From Dysidea avara (Eukaryota > Porifera > Demospongiae > Dictyoceratida > Dysideidae), in NCBI RefSeq assembly GCF_963678975.1, contig NC_089281.1, forward strand, positions 620,001 to 684,000: a stretch of DNA of 64,000 nt, read 5' to 3'. Positions 63,840 to 64,000 of the stretch are shown here, one piece after another. Every line of letters begins with the position of its first letter. The stretch's first letter is position 1. The translations under genes and the position numbers were made by a program. The notes under the pieces are model-generated. The model searched no databases. It saw only the letters and a list, made by a program, of their open reading frames with translations, and was not told the origin of the DNA.

Positions 63840-63985
63840 ATTAGGTGTGCAATATCTCGAGTAATGAGATATACGCACTGGCTTAATGAGATATATGCAC
63901 TGCTACTATATCTCGTTAAGCCAGTGTTTAACAAGATATACACACTGGTACAGTGCGTATATCTTGTTAACTTTTCCGAACCATT
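63840..63985. repeat. Clustered palindromes with ATATCTCGTTAA words
   Basis: ATGAGATATACGCACTGGCTTAA and TTAAGCCAGTG-type words alternate in both orientations four times, giving overlapping hairpins. The element may continue beyond the window end region. Confidence 0.65.
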
Positions 63986-64000
63986 GCAATATGTGATATA

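Overview
This window looks like nuclear DNA from an early-branching animal, most plausibly a demosponge. That is inference, not proof. The supports are: (i) split genes with GT-AG introns and animal-type proteins (INO80, MCCC2, cytosolic malate dehydrogenase, ERMARD); (ii) an AT-rich, densely packed gene layout with many introns of about 50 bp beside very large ones; (iii) a heavy load of foldback MITEs, minisatellites and one Ty3/gypsy retrotransposon. No bacterial operon, rRNA gene, CRISPR array or complete tRNA gene was seen.

Layout. Bases 1-318 are the 3' end of an RCC1-repeat gene on the + strand. INO80 runs on the - strand from 23002 to 2307. I could resolve it into 33 exons whose summed length (4350 nt) is an exact multiple of three, giving 1449 residues. 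Head-to-head with it is an apparently intronless MCCC2 (23704-25401, +). Tail-to-tail with MCCC2 is cytosolic malate dehydrogenase MDH1 (30023 to 25962, -, 8 exons, 333 residues). About 330 bp from the MDH1 start, in the opposite direction, begins ERMARD (30352 onward, +), which continues beyond the last exon I can place (56264). Both divergent promoter regions carry CACGTG E-boxes.

ERMARD intron 3 (31866-50792, about 18.9 kb) is the accessory zone. It holds a LINE reverse-transcriptase remnant, tRNA-like SINE pieces, hAT-type and foldback MITEs, a pure (CAGG)n tract of 1155 bp, a broken intronless 2OG-Fe(II) oxygenase pseudogene, and a 38-copy satellite of 75-bp units with a higher-order pattern. 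Four copies of the same 75-bp unit lie inverted 15 kb upstream in the same intron, so one pre-mRNA could fold into a long duplex. The INO80 introns also carry several minisatellites, one of which fills almost a whole intron.

Downstream of the last placed ERMARD exon is a degenerate Ty3/gypsy LTR element (57388-63242, 125-bp LTRs differing at 3 sites). Its protease region was itself hit by a 42-bp mini-element. That mini-element belongs to a small family (three copies here) that makes 7-bp target duplications. A second unrelated family, with CATAGATA termini (two copies), also has perfect 7-bp target duplications. The window ends in a cluster of foldback repeats.

The genes form no single pathway. 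MCCC2 (mitochondrial leucine breakdown) and MDH1 (cytosolic malate/NADH balance) are metabolic, INO80 is a nuclear chromatin remodeller, and ERMARD is a membrane protein of poorly known function. The most original material is the repeat and transposon biology.
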